Positions 13,604-14,940 of a stretch of DNA of 14,940 nucleotides are shown piece after piece. Origin of the DNA: Frankiales bacterium (GTDB lineage: Bacteria > Actinomycetota > Actinomycetes > Mycobacteriales > SCTD01); assembly GCA_025965495.1 (NCBI GenBank), contig JAOPWW010000293.1, positions 1-14,940 of the forward strand. Reading direction: 5' to 3'. Under the pieces are notes generated by a model that saw only the letters and a list, made by a program, of their open reading frames with translations, ran no database searches and was not told the DNA's origin. Both the position numbers and the translations under genes were made by a program. How positions within the stretch are numbered: position 1 is the first letter of the stretch; each line of letters opens with the position of its first letter.

Positions 13604-14310
13604 GCCGGGACCTGCGGCAGTCGCGCCGGCACCGGTCCGCAGGGACCCTCGGGTGGGACGGCGCTGTCCGGGACCTGCCAGGCCCAGTGGCTCATGACGC
13701 GGACTCCTCTGACCTCTTGGACCTGCGAGAACCCGAGCACGAGCCGGTGCATCACCTGGCTGGCCCGGTTGCCCCGCAGCACGTAGCCGAAGGCGCGGTC
13801 GGCGAGCCCGCGCTCGCGGAGGTCGCGGAGCATCTCCTCCACGACGAAGGCACCGGCGCCGCTCGAGCGCACCACGGGGAAGGACCACAGGTCGTACAGG
13901 TAGGCGTCGCCGGGGTCGAGCTCGAAGTGCAGCCCGCTCCACCGGCAGTCCACGTGCGGCCCCAGGGCGACCCAGGCCCAGGCGGCGAGCTCCCCGTCCA
14001 GGGTGGCGACGTACGCCACGTCTCCCCGCGCGAACCGTGCCCGGTGCCGACGCCGGCGCGAGCGCAGCTGTGCGCGGGACAGCAGCGCGGACCGGCCGAC
14101 GAGGGTGACCAGCCGTCCGCTGCGCTCGCCCGGAGCGTCGCGCAGCAGCCCGTCGAGCGCCGTCTCCCGGACGACGGCCAGGCCGGGGCGGGGCGCCACG
14201 GGTCGCGGAGCGGTCGAGCGCGCCAGGACGTCGAAGACGTTCACGCACGCGACGCGGCCCCGGACCTTGTGCGCGGTCGTGCGAAGCACGTCGGTTCGGC
14301 TCGCCTGCAC
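13600..14310 (-). CDS. GNAT-family acyltransferase
   Basis: A 236-aa protein with a GNAT fold in its second half. The central strand and acyl-CoA/pantetheine loop are YDLWSFPVVRSSGAGAFVVE (139-158), where V-x-x-x-G-x-G replaces the usual R/Q-x-x-G-x-G/A. VLRGNRASQVMHRLVLGF (177-194) matches the motif-B helix that follows. Residues 40-115 are a less conserved N-terminal region with a basic patch (RSRRRRHRARFARG). There is no signal peptide. I chose GTG at 14310 because GGAGG lies about 10 nt before it, and an upstream ATG at 14499 would run into the divergent flippase gene. The acyl donor could be an acyl-ACP made by the downstream genes, or acetyl-CoA. It is the first of five coupled genes, so it probably adds an acyl or aminoacyl group to the final product. 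Pro-rich C-terminal tail of about 20 residues. Confidence 0.8.
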   Translation of the reverse strand: MQASRTDVLRTTAHKVRGRVACVNVFDVLARSTAPRPVAPRPGLAVVRETALDGLLRDAPGERSGRLVTLVGRSALLSRAQLRSRRRRHRARFARGDVAYVATLDGELAAWAWVALGPHVDCRWSGLHFELDPGDAYLYDLWSFPVVRSSGAGAFVVEEMLRDLRERGLADRAFGYVLRGNRASQVMHRLVLGFSQVQEVRGVRVMSHWAWQVPDSAVPPEGPCGPVPARLPQVPA

Positions 14311-14452
14311 GGTCCTGCCCCCTCCCGCTGCCGCTGCGGTGCGACGGCGAGCCCTAGGAGCCGGTGCGGTGGCTGCTGATACGTCGCGTATCAGCGGTGA
14401 GCGCCCCCGCCTCCTGTGTCGCAGGCAGCACTGCCGACCCGGAGGGACCCCC
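14311..14452. promoter_or_regulatory. Divergent GNAT/flippase control region
   Basis: This 142-bp gap separates the five-gene minus-strand operon from the plus-strand flippase gene. It contains the perfect inverted repeat at 14375-14395 (listed), plus an AT-richer stretch around it, compared with the surroundings. GGAGG lies near 14442-14446, a good ribosome site for the flippase ATG. Confidence 0.55.
14375..14395. promoter_or_regulatory. Perfect 9-bp inverted repeat, likely operator
   Basis: GCTGATACG and CGTATCAGC are exact reverse complements around the spacer TCG. The 21-bp symmetry, midway between divergent genes and about 60-70 bp from each start, is typical of a dimeric repressor or activator site (TetR-, GntR-, MarR- or XRE-type). 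It could act on both transcripts. No regulator gene next to it is seen in the window. As a hairpin it has no U-tract, so a terminator is less likely. Confidence 0.6.
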
Positions 14453-14940
14453 ATGCGCCGCACGGCCTGGCTGACCCTGCTGTCGGACTGGCTGCCCAAG
14501 CTGGTGTCCCTCGTGAGCGTCGTGCTGATCGCTCGTCGGCTGGGGGCGAGCAGCTTCGCCGACTTCGCCGTCGCCCTCGGCTGGATCGGCTACGCGTGGT
14601 GGGCGGTGGACCTCGGGCAGGCCGGCTACTCGATCCGCACCCTGGCCGCCAGAACGGGCTCCGCCCAGCACCGCCTCGGCTGCGAGATCTGGAGCCTGTA
14701 CCTCGCGCTGGCCACCACGGTGAGCGCGGCCCTGGTGCTCGCGCTCTGGGTCACGGGCGCCACCGACGGGCCCCGTGGGCGCCTCGTCCTGCTGCTGACG
14801 CCGTTCCTGCTGGCCTACGCCGTGTTCCCCGACTGGTGGCTGCGGGCCCGCGGCCTGCTGCCCGCCCTCGGCGCCGCGAACTGGGCGACGGCGCTCGCGC
14901 TGCTGCTCGTCGTCGGCCTGCTGCCCCCGGGCAGCGGTGC
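14453..14940 (+). CDS. Wzx-type polysaccharide flippase, 3' end outside window
   Basis: The first 162 residues of a polytopic membrane protein of the MATE/MOP superfamily, Wzx-like branch. The pattern is typical: a basic N-terminus (MRRTAW), a first helix around LVSLVSVVLIARRLGASSFA (17-36), then FAVALGWIGYAWWAVDLGQA with the D(L/F)G motif, further helices around YLALATTVSAALVLALWV and LVLLLTPFLLAYAVFPDWWL, and another at ANWATALALLLVVGLL. Such flippases move lipid-linked oligosaccharides across the cytoplasmic membrane. The ATG at 14453 has GGAGGGA 6-7 nt upstream. It is divergent from the GNAT/NAD-synthase-like/AsnB/ACP/AMP-ligase operon and probably starts a second operon of surface-glycan genes to the right. 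A role in exporting a product decorated by the divergent operon is inferred. Confidence 0.85.
   Translation, partial: MRRTAWLTLLSDWLPKLVSLVSVVLIARRLGASSFADFAVALGWIGYAWWAVDLGQAGYSIRTLAARTGSAQHRLGCEIWSLYLALATTVSAALVLALWVTGATDGPRGRLVLLLTPFLLAYAVFPDWWLRARGLLPALGAANWATALALLLVVGLLPPGSG

Noticed and set aside
12554..13786. A 410-codon plus-strand frame opposite the NAD-synthase-like gene
   Set aside because: A shadow of the minus-strand gene, which has clear ATP-pyrophosphatase motifs.
14310..14499. GNAT gene starting at ATG 14499
   Set aside because: It would overlap the divergent flippase start and the palindrome, and the added residues are low-complexity. GTG at 14310 has a good ribosome site.

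Overview
The window is very GC-rich, with strong G/C bias at third codon positions, many GTG starts, 4-nt stop/start overlaps, and several families that are abundant in Actinobacteria (GAF-ANTAR regulators, tandem-domain universal stress proteins, RsbW-like ATPases). It most likely comes from a high-GC actinobacterium of the Kineosporia/Kineococcus, Geodermatophilus or Cellulomonas kind. The genus cannot be fixed by reading alone. No rRNA, tRNA, CRISPR array, transposase or integrase was seen.

Left part (1-4417), redox/stress module. The window opens inside a GGDEF diguanylate cyclase gene. It meets, tail to tail, a short acidic protein gene that lies downstream of a tandem universal stress protein (USP) gene. 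Divergent from the USP runs a probable operon: DoxX-like membrane protein, small helical protein, stomatin/slipin (SPFH), and a pyridoxamine-phosphate-oxidase-like flavin/F420 protein. The 229-bp USP/DoxX gap holds one perfect and one near-perfect palindrome of the form GGGAC-N4-GTCCC, the core of the DosR/DevR hypoxia box, one near each gene.

Middle part (4440-8817), signalling island. Three GAF-ANTAR proteins (predicted RNA-binding antiterminators) flank a 134-aa protein that resembles only region 2 of an ECF sigma factor. That gene has a good sigma-70-type promoter and a leader that can fold. Divergent from the last GAF-ANTAR gene is an overlapping pair: a GGDEF-like protein without the GGDEF signature, and an RsbW-like histidine-kinase-fold ATPase. 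The combination suggests stress and light/redox/nucleotide signals converging on transcription initiation and antitermination.

Right part (8845-14940), cell-surface or secondary-metabolite module. Five minus-strand genes are packed with 4-nt overlaps or 1-nt gaps, and all start with GTG: GNAT acyltransferase, NAD-synthase-like amide ligase, glutamine-hydrolysing asparagine-synthetase-like protein, acyl carrier protein, and AMP-dependent acyl/aminoacyl ligase. Divergent from them is the start of a Wzx-type polysaccharide flippase, with a perfect 9-bp inverted repeat between. The set looks like a pathway that loads a carboxylic acid onto a carrier protein, makes amides with ATP and glutamine nitrogen, and transfers the product to a surface glycan. 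This is the best candidate for an undescribed system in the window.
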